This document shows positions 1 through 9,573 of a stretch of 64,000 bases of DNA, in pieces; position 1 is the first letter of the stretch; each line of letters opens with the position of its first letter. Below the pieces are notes generated by a model. The model ran no database searches and was not told the origin of the DNA. It was given only the letters and a program-made list of their open reading frames with translations. The stretch is from JACCZX01 sp963807155 (GTDB lineage: Bacteria; Pseudomonadota; Gammaproteobacteria; Burkholderiales; Burkholderiaceae_F). Made by a program: the position numbers and the translations under genes. Location: NCBI GenBank assembly GCA_963807155.1, contig CAWEAZ010000053.1, forward strand, positions 52,534 to 116,533, in the 5' to 3' direction.

Positions 1-2583
1 CGCAAGCGAAAGGGCCATCGGCTGACCCAGTTGCCGTGCGGTCGCGATGGCCTTTTCGCTGTTGCGCAGTGCCTGCTCGGGATAACCGAGTATCCACAGG
101 AGCCAGGAAAGGTGTAGCAGCGCGTTGGCGCCGGGGTCGATTTGCAGCGCAAGCGCGTTGGCGCGTTGCACATTTGGATCGTAGAGTGCAATGGCCTCCT
201 CGAGTTCGCGCCGTGCGGTCGCGTATTCGCCCTGCCAAAACATGACGCAGCCGAGCATCCAATGTCCGAGCATTCGGGAGCCCGCATCGCCCGTCTTCTG
301 ACCCGCAGCACTCACTTCGTTGCCCTGCTCTCGCGCTAACGCAAGCGCACCGCGTGCGTAGTAACAGGAAAACAGGCCCCTACGTGCGTCAATCAGCGGC
401 GGAATGTCGTCGAGCTGCATGCATATCGCGCTCGCGCGTGCAAAGCTGCGCTCCACCTCCGAGGAGGCGAATCCCTTAACGGCACGATATGCAGTGCCGC
501 GAACGATTTCGAGATCGAGCTCCAGACGGTCTCGCTGCGGCGTTTGCGCAATGCTGCCGAGAAGCTCAAGGCCCTTGGAAGCGTGCCCCAACGCTTCCAC
601 ATTTGCCGAGCGGTCAAGCGAGCGACGCGCCGCCGCGGCCCAGTATCCGGCGGCCTCGAGTACTCGACCCGCCTGCGTGTAGTGATGCGCGACCACTTCC
701 GGTTCCACCCGAACGCGCTCCGGGTAATGCGCCTCAAGGGCTTGCCCGATACGCCAGTGCAACTCCTGCCTCTTGCTTCGCAACAGACTGGCATACGCGG
801 CATCCTGCAGCAACGCATGCTTGAATTGGAACGATGTCGCCGGCTGCGGGCCGCGCTCAAATGCCAATCCGGACGCCGTGAGCGTTGTCAGTGCGAGGTC
901 AAGTTCGATCGAATCAAGCGGTGAAAGCGCGCCGATGAGATCGCGCGAGAATTCGCGCCCGATCACCGCGCCGATCTGCGCGACTTCTTTGGCTGAGCCC
1001 AGCCTGTCCAGCCGTGCCATCAACGAATCATGAAGCGTCGACGGGATATGCGAGCCGAGTATTGTCGCCGCGCTGCCGCGATTCTCAGCCAGATCCGCAG
1101 TAATCAGCGTCTTCGTCAGTTCTTCGATGAACAATGGCACACCATCGGTTCGGTCGACGATCTCGTCGATCAGCGCCGGGGGCAGCGGGCGCCCGGTGAG
1201 CACGCCGTCGACCATGGTCAGAGTCTGGTTGCGATCGAGCCTCTCCAGCTCAATCACGCTCGTACCCGACTCTCCGAGCCACGCATGTGCGCCAACGTCA
1301 CGCGTCGTGATCACGGCTAGAACGGGCGCGTCGCTTACGTGCCGCACGCCCAACGCAAGGAGCTCGATCGACGTGGGGTCGATCCACTGCGCATCTTCGA
1401 ACAGCAGGAAGACCGGACCGCGCTTCGCAAAACCTTGCAGCCGCGCCAGCAACGCCGCTAGCGTCTTCTCCTTCTGCTGTTGCGCGCTGAGGGCCAGTGC
1501 GGGGTGGCGCTCGCTGGGCGGCAGCGACAGCAAGGCCGCGAACAGCGCGACCGTGTCGCGCGGCTCCGGCGCGAGCAGCGCTTCGAGCTTGCTCCATTTC
1601 CGACTTGCCGAGTCGTTACGACGAAAATCAGCCGCCCGTTCGAGTTGTTGAATGAAGGGATAAAGCGCGCTGTTCGCGCGAAACGGCGAGCATTGGTAGC
1701 GCACTGTCTGCGCCTCGGCAGCGATGCGCTCTCCCAGGCTTTCGGCGATGCGAGACTTGCCGATACCGGCTTCACCGCACAGAACCACAACCCGGCCTCG
1801 GGATCCGCGCGCGCCTTGCCAGAACTCCATCAAGAGCGCGACCTCGCGTTCGCGCCCGATCAACGGTGTTAAGCGCTCGCTATGCGCTCCGCCGAAGCGC
1901 GTCTCCGAATCGCTTGCCCGCAGCACACGCCAGGCGACGATCGGCTCCGCAAAGCCCTTGAGTCGGCGCGTGCTATCGACGACGAAATCGAAGTAACCGC
2001 CGGCGAGGTCGCGCGTGGTTTGCGCAACTACGACAGTATTCGCCTTGGCGCGCGCCTGCAGGCGCGCCGCCAGGTTCGGCGTCTCTCCCAATGCGACGTA
2101 CTGCTGGGAGGGTCCTTCTCCCACCAAGTCACCCACGACTACAAGTCCCGTTGCAATTCCGATCCGGACGCGCAAGCGCCGCTTGGGCAATGCCGTTCTT
2201 ACGTTGTCCGAAGCGAGCGCCTCGATGATGCCGAGACCGGCATGAATCGCGCGGACCGCGTCGTCTTCATGCGCCTCCGGGTAACCGAAATACGCAAGCA
2301 CGCCATCGCCCTCGTAGCGGGCGACAACGCCTTCATAGCGAACAAGGACCTCTCTTGTGCGATCCTGAAAATCGCGGATGACGTCACGCAGATCCTCGAG
2401 GTCGAGTTGTTGCGCCAGCGCCGTTGACCCCACCAGATCGCAAAACATGACGGTCAGTTGCCGGCGCTCGGGTTCCGGCGATTCGTGCCTGCGGGTCGGC
2501 TGCACGTCCGGCTGCGGTTTCCCGCAGGCGCCGCAGATGTCAGCGCCCGGCGCTATAACCATCCTACAGTTCGCGCAGATCAT
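1..2583 (-). CDS. Zinc-ribbon class III adenylate/guanylate cyclase with AAA ATPase and TPR-like region (partial, runs off the left edge)
   Basis: Partial gene of 861 codons, open to the window edge, so the C-terminus is missing. I chose the ATG at 2583 because a GGTGA Shine-Dalgarno-like stretch sits just upstream and the zinc ribbon starts at once. Order of parts: a CxxC...CxxC ribbon (Cys 3, 6, 17, 20); a class III nucleotide cyclase domain at about 40-200 with metal-binding Asp 49 (FCDLVGST) and Asp 93 (YEGDG); a P-loop ATPase with GEAGIGKS near residue 270 and a FEDAQW Walker-B-like motif; then alpha-helical repeats like TPR. This cyclase-ATPase-TPR layout is a known bacterial signalling family; substrate and target cannot be read here. 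It is divergent from the TIR gene with only 77 bp between the starts. The frame is unbroken, unlike many neighbours. Confidence 0.88.
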   Translation of the reverse strand, partial: MICANCRMVIAPGADICGACGKPQPDVQPTRRHESPEPERRQLTVMFCDLVGSTALAQQLDLEDLRDVIRDFQDRTREVLVRYEGVVARYEGDGVLAYFGYPEAHEDDAVRAIHAGLGIIEALASDNVRTALPKRRLRVRIGIATGLVVVGDLVGEGPSQQYVALGETPNLAARLQARAKANTVVVAQTTRDLAGGYFDFVVDSTRRLKGFAEPIVAWRVLRASDSETRFGGAHSERLTPLIGREREVALLMEFWQGARGSRGRVVVLCGEAGIGKSRIAESLGERIAAEAQTVRYQCSPFRANSALYPFIQQLERAADFRRNDSASRKWSKLEALLAPEPRDTVALFAALLSLPPSERHPALALSAQQQKEKTLAALLARLQGFAKRGPVFLLFEDAQWIDPTSIELLALGVRHVSDAPVLAVITTRDVGAHAWLGESGTSVIELERLDRNQTLTMVDGVLTGRPLPPALIDEIVDRTDGVPLFIEELTKTLITADLAENRGSAATILGSHIPSTLHDSLMARLDRLGSAKEVAQIGAVIGREFSRDLIGALSPLDSIELDLALTTLTASGLAFERGPQPATSFQFKHALLQDAAYASLLRSKRQELHWRIGQALEAHYPERVRVEPEVVAHHYTQAGRVLEAAGYWAAAARRSLDRSANVEALGHASKGLELLGSIAQTPQRDRLELDLEIVRGTAYRAVKGFASSEVERSFARASAICMQLDDIPPLIDARRGLFSCYYARGALALAREQGNEVSAAGQKTGDAGSRMLGHWMLGCVMFWQGEYATARRELEEAIALYDPNVQRANALALQIDPGANALLHLSWLLWILGYPEQALRNSEKAIATARQLGQPMALSLA

Positions 2584-2660
2584 GTTCACCCTAGACCGTA
2601 GGATAGTTTGTCACCGGTAGGTTGAATACCGGCTCGCGTTTTACTATCGAGCGCTGGCCG

Positions 2661-4090
2661 ATGGACATCTTCATCTCATATTCGTCGAAGTACCGAGACC
2701 TGTGCGAGCGGTTGCAGCTTGCGCTGGACGCCGAAGGCCATCACTGCTTCGTCGACCGCCACGAACTCGAACCGGGCCAGCCTTTCGACGCCGAGTTGCG
2801 CGAAGCGATTGCCGACTGCGACGTGTTCATCTTTCTCGTCTCGCCGGAGTCGGTCGCGGCCGGCAGCTACGCACTCGCCGAGCTGAATCTCGCGCAGCAA
2901 CGCTGGCGCCATCCACGCGGTCGCGTGTTGCCGGTGGTCGTCGCACCGACCCCGATGGCGTCGATCCCGCCCTATCTGAAGGCCGTTACTCTGCTGCAAC
3001 CGCAGGGTGAGCTGGTCGCCGAAACATTGGCGGCGGTCACTCAGATGGGCAATCGCGGCCTCCGGCCGCTGCTGCTGACGGTGATTGGCCTCACCGTCAT
3101 CGCGGCGATGGGTGCTGGCGCGTTCGCCTACGTGTGGCAACAGCGCGTGGCCGAGCGAGCGCAGCACGAGCAAACAGCACCGCGAGACCGCATCAGCCGC
3201 GGAGCTGTGCATCGTCGGGCTCCCATGCAGCGGCGTGGAACCGCTTCGACGAACTGGTCGCGCGCTATCCGTCGGATGCAGCGGTGCATCGGGCGCGCGA
3301 GCACTGCGGCATGCGCTGGCTGCGCGACATCCGCGTGCGCGTCGGCGAGCAGACCTTCGCCGATATCGTCAAGCGCGTGCAGCCGGTGCTGGTGGCCGCC
3401 CTACCCAACGCGACCGGGCAGCGCGCGGCGGATCTGTTCGCGCATCTGGGCTGGGCGGACTATCTGTTGGCACGTGAAGGAGCCACCGCGGGTGACCCTG
3501 CGGCGCAGTTCCAGCGGTCGGTCAAAGAGGAGCCGGACAATGTCTATGCCCACGCGATGTGGGGCCAACATCTGTGGCTTCGCGATCGCGACGCGGAAGC
3601 GCGCCAGCACTTCGAGAGGGCGGTCGCAAGCGGTCGCGAGCGCGAGTTCGTCCGTTCGATGCAATTCGGCGGCAGCCTGTCGCGTGCGAAGTTCGTCCCT
3701 TACGCGGTCATCGTGGCCAACGATATGCGGCTCGCGGGCGAAGCGATGACCGATTCGCTTCGGTATCGGCTGTGGAGCGCGGCCTACCAGCCGTACCTGT
3801 TCGCGATCGATGATCGTTCAAACTTCCTTGCGATCCTGCCGCCCGATGCGCACCTGGCCACCTTCGACTGGCTCTTTCCGCGGTCGGCCATGCGTTCCGG
3901 CGACATCCCCGTGTGGCGCTATGCGCACGCTGTGCTGCTGGCCAACGCGGGCCAGACGGCACAAGCGCGTGCTGAGCTCGAAGCGCTGCTAAAGGAGTTG
4001 AATGCCGACAAGGTCGACGGCCGAATCGTCGATCAGACGCGTCGCATGCTGGCCGAGCTGTCACCGAAGCGGAGCACTTCCCGCCGCTAG
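2661..4090 (+). CDS. TIR-domain protein with transmembrane segment and TPR-like C-terminus (frame broken)
   Basis: The N-terminus is a bacterial TIR domain (residues about 1-125) starting MDIFISYSSKYRD and carrying SYALAELNLA, where the Glu falls at the position of the catalytic Glu of NAD-cleaving TIR domains. One hydrophobic helix follows at about 133-158, then a long helical region with TPR-like repeats (for example DNVYAHAMWGQHLWLRDRD). The frame changes twice, near 3165 and 3215; the C-terminal part is continuous to the stop at 4090. I prefer the ATG at 2661 because the domain starts there; a TTG at 2622 would add 13 residues. TIR domains either make nucleotide signals or act as scaffolds. 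The membrane helix and TPRs suggest a membrane-tethered sensor or scaffold; an immune role is only a guess. Confidence 0.75.
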
Positions 4091-4165
4091 TTCATCACAT
4101 CCCTCTTACGAGAGTTTGCGCGGTCCGTGCGCTCTGTCAGTGTGTGTCGGAACGTTTGCGGGTCG

Positions 4166-5372
4166 CTAGAAAGTGGCGTCGCAGTCCACATACAACGGCA
4201 CTGGCCGCGGCCGATCGGCGCCGTGCTTGTCGGTCAGCGTGTTGAGGAAGGCGAGCAGGTCCTCGGTCTCGGCGTCCGAAAGCTTTAACGCACGCAACAG
4301 CTTTTCGCCGTCGGCGTGCAGGCGTTCTTCATCCAGCTCGGAGTAGTGCTGCAGCACATCGCGCAACGTCGCGAGTCCACCGTTATGCATGTAGGGCGCG
4401 GTCACGGCTACGTTGCGCAGCGATGGCGTGCGGAACTCGCCCCAGTTGCGTGGTGCGAGCACCACGTTGCGCGTATGCGTGGCATTTGCGCGCGACGCAT
4501 CGTCGTTGAACTTCGAGAGCAGATTGAAGGCGTTGGTCGTCACTGCTTCGATGCCTTCGAACCGCCCTCCGTCGGCGCGGCCGCGCGCCGTGAAGTGGCC
4601 AATGCCAGTGGAATGAAATTCGGCGTTGCTGAAGTTCGGGCCGCTGTGACAGAGCACGCAGTTGCCACGACCGATGAATATCATCAGCCCACGCGCGGCG
4701 GAGTCCGGATACTTCGCCGCCGCTAGGCGATCGCCACGCGCGAGCGCATCGCGGTAGTCATCGAACGGCGTGCGCCCGGTGACGAGCGTTTCCTGGAACG
4801 CAGCGAGTGCTTTGCCGCTGTTGACGAGCACTGTTGTGTCGTCGTCCCGAGGATCGTCCGCGGCTCGGCCAAACGCACGCCGGTACCAACACGCGAGATC
4901 CGGATCACGCACGTACACATGACGAACGTGTGCCGGGGTCGAGTCGAGTTCGCGAGAGTCGAGGATCGGCCGCAGGCTGGCCATCCACAGGCTGTCGCTG
5001 GCCCCACTCCAACCAAACCATCTTGGGAGCCGGAGATTCGCCAGCATCGGCGTATTGCGATCGACGTCCGCCAGCCCGTGCGCGCGCGCCTTGCCATCGC
5101 CCCATGCGCGATCCGGTTGGTGGCACGTTACACAGGCGATGTAGCCCACCCTGGAAAGACGAGCGTCGAAGAACAGCTGGCGCCCGAGTTCGATTGCCGC
5201 AGGATTGCCTGAAACCCGATTGCCAGGATCCACCGTCGGCGCGGGCGGCCACGGCCCGAACGACAGCACGCGTTGAACATCCTCGCGTGCGAGCGGCGTC
5301 TGCTGCAAGCGCTGTCATGGCGCCAGCGAACGCGGCGGCGCACAGAACCGGTATCACGATCGCAAACCGCAT
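4166..5372 (-). CDS. Di-heme cytochrome c peroxidase / MauG-family protein (frame broken after the signal peptide)
   Basis: Periplasmic di-heme protein. Two c-type heme motifs are visible, CVTCH in the N-terminal half and CVLCH in the middle, with FFDARLSR and NTPMLAN regions typical of the CcpA/MauG family. The signal peptide (MRFAIVIPVLCAAAFAGAM...) starts at 5372, but the mature part begins in another frame at about 5308, so one indel lies near 5305. Family members reduce peroxide or carry out MauG-like oxidations with electrons from small c-type carriers. It sits 8 bp downstream of the YtkA-like gene and shares its strand with the hydrolase upstream, so the three are probably one transcript. 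Substrate unknown. Confidence 0.85.
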
Positions 5373-5380
5373 GACGCCCG

Positions 5381-5797
5381 CTACTTCAGGTCGACGTTCG
5401 CGCGCAGCTGTTCGCGTGCCGCTTCGCTGGCGACGTCAAACGCGAACTCCCAGCGTCCCGGCATATGCAGCAGCAGGCCGCGCGCCGTGAACGTCCCGCT
5501 GCCGTCAGCGGTGATAGTCGGCAGGTAGTTCATGCCGTGGTTGTGCGCCGGCATGGTCGCGTCGATTTTGAGCCTGGACACGCGTTGCGCGCTCCTCTCG
5601 CACGCACTGACGAGGACCGCGAAAAACTCGCCGAGCCTCAGCGGCGCGGGCTCGACACGCCAGACAAGCACGAAGTTCTGGCCATCGATGCGCGCCGCGT
5701 CCTTACCGATCGGTGTGGGCTCGCACGCCATCGCAAGACTCGGCGCGAGCAGTAGCAAGACGACCGTCGCCGTTAGGGCGCAGCGCCGGCCGATCAT
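5381..5797 (-). CDS. YtkA/FixH-like exported protein, possible copper binder
   Basis: 138 residues with a signal peptide (about 1-23, hydrophobic VVLLLLAPSLAMA). The rest is a small beta-rich domain resembling YtkA-like or CopC-like proteins. The stretch MPAHNHGMNY (His and Met) looks like the metal site of that family, so copper handling is a reasonable inference. The ATG at 5797 overlaps the stop of the upstream hydrolase (ATGA), which implies translational coupling. It lies between an exported amidohydrolase and a di-heme peroxidase. A longer upstream reading in the same frame exists but would overlap the hydrolase. Confidence 0.72.
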   Translation of the reverse strand: MIGRRCALTATVVLLLLAPSLAMACEPTPIGKDAARIDGQNFVLVWRVEPAPLRLGEFFAVLVSACERSAQRVSRLKIDATMPAHNHGMNYLPTITADGSGTFTARGLLLHMPGRWEFAFDVASEAAREQLRANVDLK

Positions 5798-6657
5798 TTG
5801 CGCAGGGCGTCGGCGAAAAGGGCCTCGCCATTCTTGTAGGCGATGCGCTCGGCCACCGCGGGAGGAAGTCCGGCCAGCCATTGGCGTGACCACCGTGCGT
5901 GCTCGACGATGAAGGGCCAGCGCTCCGGCGTAAACGTGTCGGTGCCCACCATGAAGCGATCGGGATACTCCAGCATCAACGCATGCCACTCGGCATCGAG
6001 TTGGCCGCTCGGCGCGTGGTCGCTGCGAAACGCCAGGTCACACCACAAGTTGCGATGCTTCTTCAGCATCGCGCGCACGTTGGCAGGCGAGTCGAATCCG
6101 GCGTGCGCCCACAGGATGCGTGCCTCGCGCCACTGGGCGAACTGTCGGTCGATGGCATCGGCATCCGAATGCGAATGCAGAACCAGCTTGTGCTTGCGCG
6201 CGAGCTCAATCATGCGGCGCGGGACCGGCAGATCGACGTCGGCGCCGTAAATATGGAACTCGCCGAGCGCGACATAGCGGTACTTGGCAAGTCGTTCTTC
6301 GAGGTAGCCGACGACCGTAGGGTCACGTGCCCAGACGGACTGGTCGCCGCGCTGCCGATACGGCCGCAGTGACGGCAGGAACACGTCAGGGGCAAGTTTG
6401 ACCAGACGCTGTTGACCGTCGTCGTCGGAACTCGACACCAGCACGCGCCGGACGCCCGCGTCGCGCACCAGCTTCAGGGCCACGTCCGGCGGCACCATCT
6501 CCCACGCGTCGTGGCTGTAGTGAACGTGGGCGTCGAAGATCGGCAACCGCTCGGCAGACTGTGCGCGCGCGGACGACACGACCGCCGCGAGGCCGCACGC
6601 TGTAAGGGCGAAGATCAACTGCCGAATTCGCATACGTGACTTTACGGCGCTTTTCAT
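5794..6657 (-). CDS. Exported metal-dependent hydrolase, amidohydrolase-2 / TIM-barrel family
   Basis: 287 residues. The N-terminus has an export signal (hydrophobic LIFALTACGLAAVVSSARAQ) followed by FDAHVHY, the HxH metal motif of the amidohydrolase superfamily. Later conserved points are HSHSD, the WAHAGFDS strand and GTDTF near the end, which fit a mono- or binuclear metal TIM barrel of the amidohydrolase-2 type. The substrate is not evident. I chose ATG 6657; an ATG 24 bases downstream would also keep the signal. It is the first gene of a leftward three-gene set with the YtkA-like protein and the di-heme peroxidase, and is divergent from the tail-tube genes. Confidence 0.75.
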   Translation of the reverse strand: MKSAVKSRMRIRQLIFALTACGLAAVVSSARAQSAERLPIFDAHVHYSHDAWEMVPPDVALKLVRDAGVRRVLVSSSDDDGQQRLVKLAPDVFLPSLRPYRQRGDQSVWARDPTVVGYLEERLAKYRYVALGEFHIYGADVDLPVPRRMIELARKHKLVLHSHSDADAIDRQFAQWREARILWAHAGFDSPANVRAMLKKHRNLWCDLAFRSDHAPSGQLDAEWHALMLEYPDRFMVGTDTFTPERWPFIVEHARWSRQWLAGLPPAVAERIAYKNGEALFADALRK

Positions 6658-6745
6658 GGAAGTTGATATTCTCACCACTCTCATGCGTGCGCGGTGTCGC
6701 CTCGCCGTGATCGACCCGGCCCGCTGCTTAGAACCGGAGTAACCG

Positions 6746-7180
6746 ATGGCACGCCAGGACCCGCTGCGGAATGTTCGATTCCGGCTGGAAATCGATGGCC
6801 TCCAGCTAGCCAGCTTCAGTGAAGTCGCGATTGGCGCCACGACCACCGACGTCATCGACTATCGCGAGGGCGCCGACCCCCTGCACGTACGCAAGCTCTC
6901 CGGACTCACCCGATTCGGAAACGTTTCGCTCAAACGGGGCGTGACCGATTCACTCGAGTTGTTCGAATGGCACCGACAGATCGTCCAGGGTCAGCTCAGC
7001 ACGAACCGCAAGAACGTCGTAATCGTGGTGTTGGGCGAGGCTGGAGACGACAGGGCGAGGTTTGTCGTGTCCAACGCATGGCCCGTCAAATACGACCCCA
7101 GCGACCTGAATGCCAAGGGCAACGAGGTGTTTATCGAGTGCCTGGAACTCGCGAACGAAGGCATTGAACGCGTTTCGTGA
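6746..7180 (+). CDS. Phage-type tail tube protein, T4 gp19 family (first of a tandem pair)
   Basis: 144 residues that match the family of phage and contractile-injection tail tube proteins: the RNVRFRLEIDGL start, an acidic DYREG turn, LSGLTRFGNVSLKRGVTDS, LFEWHR and a C-terminal ECLELANEGIERV. Proteins of this family stack as hexameric rings that form the inner tube of tails and extracellular contractile injection systems. ATG 6746 fits because the family starts at this point. A paralogue follows 45 bp downstream on the same strand. No sheath, baseplate, spike, ATPase or lysis gene is visible nearby, so the pair stands alone here. The role in this cell is unknown. Confidence 0.85.
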   Translation: MARQDPLRNVRFRLEIDGLQLASFSEVAIGATTTDVIDYREGADPLHVRKLSGLTRFGNVSLKRGVTDSLELFEWHRQIVQGQLSTNRKNVVIVVLGEAGDDRARFVVSNAWPVKYDPSDLNAKGNEVFIECLELANEGIERVS

Positions 7181-7225
7181 TTGGTACCGACGTCAACGGC
7201 GAAATCGAAACCCTGGAGGTTGCGC

Positions 7226-7663
7226 ATGGGCGACACGGAGCGGGAGCCGTTCGGCAATATGCGCTTTCGCCTCGAGATCGAGGGGCTGCGTGAAACCGGC
7301 GCAGTCGAAGTGATCTTTCCCGAAGCACGTTTGGCCACCGGCCCACGCCGATCGCGCGTCGTTCAGTACGGAACGCTGATCATCCGGCGCGGTGTGACGC
7401 GTTCGCGCGAATGGTACGAATGGTGGGACCAGGCGCGGACATCAAGAATCTCGTCCAAGCGAACCGTTGCCGTGGTCTTGATGGACGAACGCGGAGCCAG
7501 TGTTCATCGATGGACCTTCGACAAGGCCGAGCCGCGCGGCTATCTGTTGTCTAGCCTGAACGCGCTCGGCAACGCACCGTTGCTCGAAACACTTGAGCTC
7601 ACGGTGCGCGGATTTGAAGCGTCGTTCGATTCGCCGGCGGCTAGGCGTCCGAAACGGAAGTAG
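7226..7663 (+). CDS. Phage-type tail tube protein, T4 gp19 family (second of a tandem pair)
   Basis: 145 residues. It shares the tube-family frame with its upstream neighbour (NMRFRLEIEGL, IIRRGVTRSREWYEWW, LNALGNAPLLETLELTV) but differs clearly, so this is an old duplication or a dedicated second subunit, as in injection systems that carry several tube paralogues. The ATG at 7226 has a GGAGG-like ribosome site (ctggaggttg). The C-terminus ends in a basic tail (RRPKRK). It converges with the amino-acid binding protein gene on the other strand, 27 bp away, with no evident terminator between them. Confidence 0.82.
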   Translation: MGDTEREPFGNMRFRLEIEGLRETGAVEVIFPEARLATGPRRSRVVQYGTLIIRRGVTRSREWYEWWDQARTSRISSKRTVAVVLMDERGASVHRWTFDKAEPRGYLLSSLNALGNAPLLETLELTVRGFEASFDSPAARRPKRK

Positions 7664-7690
7664 ACTCAGGCAGCAGTACAAGCGATTTGG

Positions 7691-8560
7691 CTACTCTGGC
7701 AGCGCCCCGAACAGGAACATAGCCTCGGTCAAGGGTCCGGGCCGTCCGAGTGCGCCAAACCAGCGACCGAAGATTTCGCCGACTGCGCCGCTTCGATAGA
7801 TCTGCGCCAGCGCGGTGTTGACCGCCAATCGCATCTGCCAGTCGCCGCGTGGCAGCGCGATGGCATACGGCTCGTAGTGAAAGTCCTTCTGTGAGTAGCG
7901 TGAGTGCCTTGGGATCCTTGGACTTGCCGGCAAGCGCCATCAGCAGCACGCGATCGCTTGCGAATGCGTCGATAGCGCCGCTTTCGACCTGCGCGAGACC
8001 CTCGTCGCTGGATTTCAAAGGGACCACCGTCGAGTTGAGTACACGGCGCTTGAGACGCTTCGTTCAGAGCGCGCTCGTTACTGGTTCCGCCGATCACGCC
8101 GATTTTCTTGCCCCCAAGGTCACCCAGACCGCTGACACCCGCGCTCGCTTTGACAAGCAGACCCGTACCGTCAACGAAAGTGAGGCTCGAAAAGTCCACG
8201 AGCTTCATGCGGCTCAGCGTTACCGTGCTCGAGCCACACTCCATATCCGCCTGCCCCTTGGCGAGGACATCGAACCGATTCTGCACAGTCACGGGTACCC
8301 ATTTGATCTTCAGTTCGCTCAGTCCAAGCTGGCGCTCAATCGCGCCCGCCACACGCCGGCATATGTCGACGGTGTATCCGGTTGGCCTGCTTCTTGTCGT
8401 CTTCAAATGAGAATGGCGCCGCGTCGGTCCGGTGGGCGATCGCGATCGACTTAGTCTCCTGAATCTTCTTCAGGCGCCCGTCTAACGCGGGAGCGCCCTG
8501 CGCAAGGGCGACCGAGGGAAGCAGTTGCAGAGCGGCAAGCGCGACAGCCAGTAACTTCAT
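7691..8560 (-). CDS. Amino-acid ABC transporter periplasmic binding protein, glutamate/aspartate type (several frame breaks)
   Basis: Reads as a family-3 solute-binding protein once frames are joined: signal peptide MKLLAVALAALQLLPSVALAQ, then LKKIQETKSIAIAHRTDAAPFSF, GYTVDICRRVAGAIERQLGL, ECGSSTVTLSRMKLVDFS, GKKIGVIGGTSNERAL, AIDAFASDRVLL and a C-terminal YRSGAVGEIFGRWFG. These match GltI-type glutamate/aspartate binding proteins. Frame changes lie near 8390, 8030 and 7900. The start at 8560 has AGGGG upstream. No permease or ATPase gene is next to it in the window. Three breaks in 0.87 kb could be indel errors or decay; the coding signal itself is well kept. Confidence 0.75.
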
Positions 8561-8624
8561 GAGTAACCCCTATTTGAGATAAACGTGGTGAACATCGTGA
8601 CAGTTGCAGTTAGCGTAATGCTGA

Positions 8625-9500
8625 TCATGCTCTCACAAGTGATTCCGTGCGTGCACCGCCCGCCCGACGAGTTGGCGCGGCGCGAACCAGAAAATCGAGA
8701 ATCGGCGCGATGTGATGTTCGCGCATCAGCGTGGGGACATGCCCGCTTCCTTCGAGCTCTACCGCCTCGGTCGGCGGCCCGGACGACTGCATGCGCGTCA
8801 CGATGCTCGGCAGCAGGAAATCCGAGTCGGCTCCGCGCAGAACCAGCACGGGACACGTGATCGCCCGCCAGAATTTCCACAGGTCGACGCTGACGAATTG
8901 CCACTGCCGGTATGTCCTCGCAATGGCTGGATCATGATGAGCGATCCATTTCGATGTCTCATCGTCTCGTTTGAAGGAGTGCACTGTCAGATGTCGCCAT
9001 TCGCGATCGTTAAGGTCGCCAAAGGGTGCAAGTGTCTCTCGGATGCGCAACTCGGCTTCCTCCAGCGTATCGAAGCTCATTGGTCCGCCAGAAAGATAGC
9101 GGCCGATCCGCTGCAGTGCTGTCGATGGCACGTAAGCTCCGACGTCGTTGAGAACGAGGCGGCGGATCGGCTGGAATTTCTGCGCTGCCAGCATCATTCC
9201 GACCATCCCGCCGAGCGACGTGCCGATCCAATCGACTTCGGTCGCGTGCGCCCACGCTAGAACAGTGTTCATGTCGTTTGCGTACGTGAGCAGGTTGTAA
9301 TGCAGTGGGTCATCGAGCCAATCGCTGCGGCCGCGCCCCGGTAAATCGGGACAAAGCACGCGCCGGCCTTCGGCGACCAAGCGCCGCGCGAGAACGTCGA
9401 AGTCACGTCCCTGCCGGGTCAGCCCGTGTACGCACATCACCGGCGGGCCAGCGTTCTCAGATCCCCACTCCCAGACTGCAATTTTGTGAAATCCAAGCAT
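8625..9500 (-). CDS. Alpha/beta hydrolase
   Basis: 291 residues of the alpha/beta-hydrolase fold. Visible elements: HG of the oxyanion region (CVHGLTRQGRD), DLPGRGRSDW, the nucleophile elbow GTSLGG, an acid in LRGADSDFL and the final His in GSGHVP. The ATG at 9500 begins MLGFHKIAVWEWG, the usual first beta strand; longer upstream readings would run into the CoA-transferase gene. It follows that gene by 73 bp and lies downstream of phaEC, so it may act on acyl esters or on hydroxyalkanoate oligomers, but that is inference from position only. Confidence 0.8.
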   Translation of the reverse strand: MLGFHKIAVWEWGSENAGPPVMCVHGLTRQGRDFDVLARRLVAEGRRVLCPDLPGRGRSDWLDDPLHYNLLTYANDMNTVLAWAHATEVDWIGTSLGGMVGMMLAAQKFQPIRRLVLNDVGAYVPSTALQRIGRYLSGGPMSFDTLEEAELRIRETLAPFGDLNDREWRHLTVHSFKRDDETSKWIAHHDPAIARTYRQWQFVSVDLWKFWRAITCPVLVLRGADSDFLLPSIVTRMQSSGPPTEAVELEGSGHVPTLMREHHIAPILDFLVRAAPTRRAGGARTESLVRA

Positions 9501-9573
9501 CGACAGCCCGCGCACTGAGTGCAACACGGGTTCGTCGGCATCTCCTCGTCGTCGTGCAGAAGCACGTTTGGCG

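Noticed and set aside
6746..7663. Prophage or tailocin
   Set aside because: Only two tube genes are present; no integrase, terminase, capsid, sheath, baseplate, holin or att repeats were seen.
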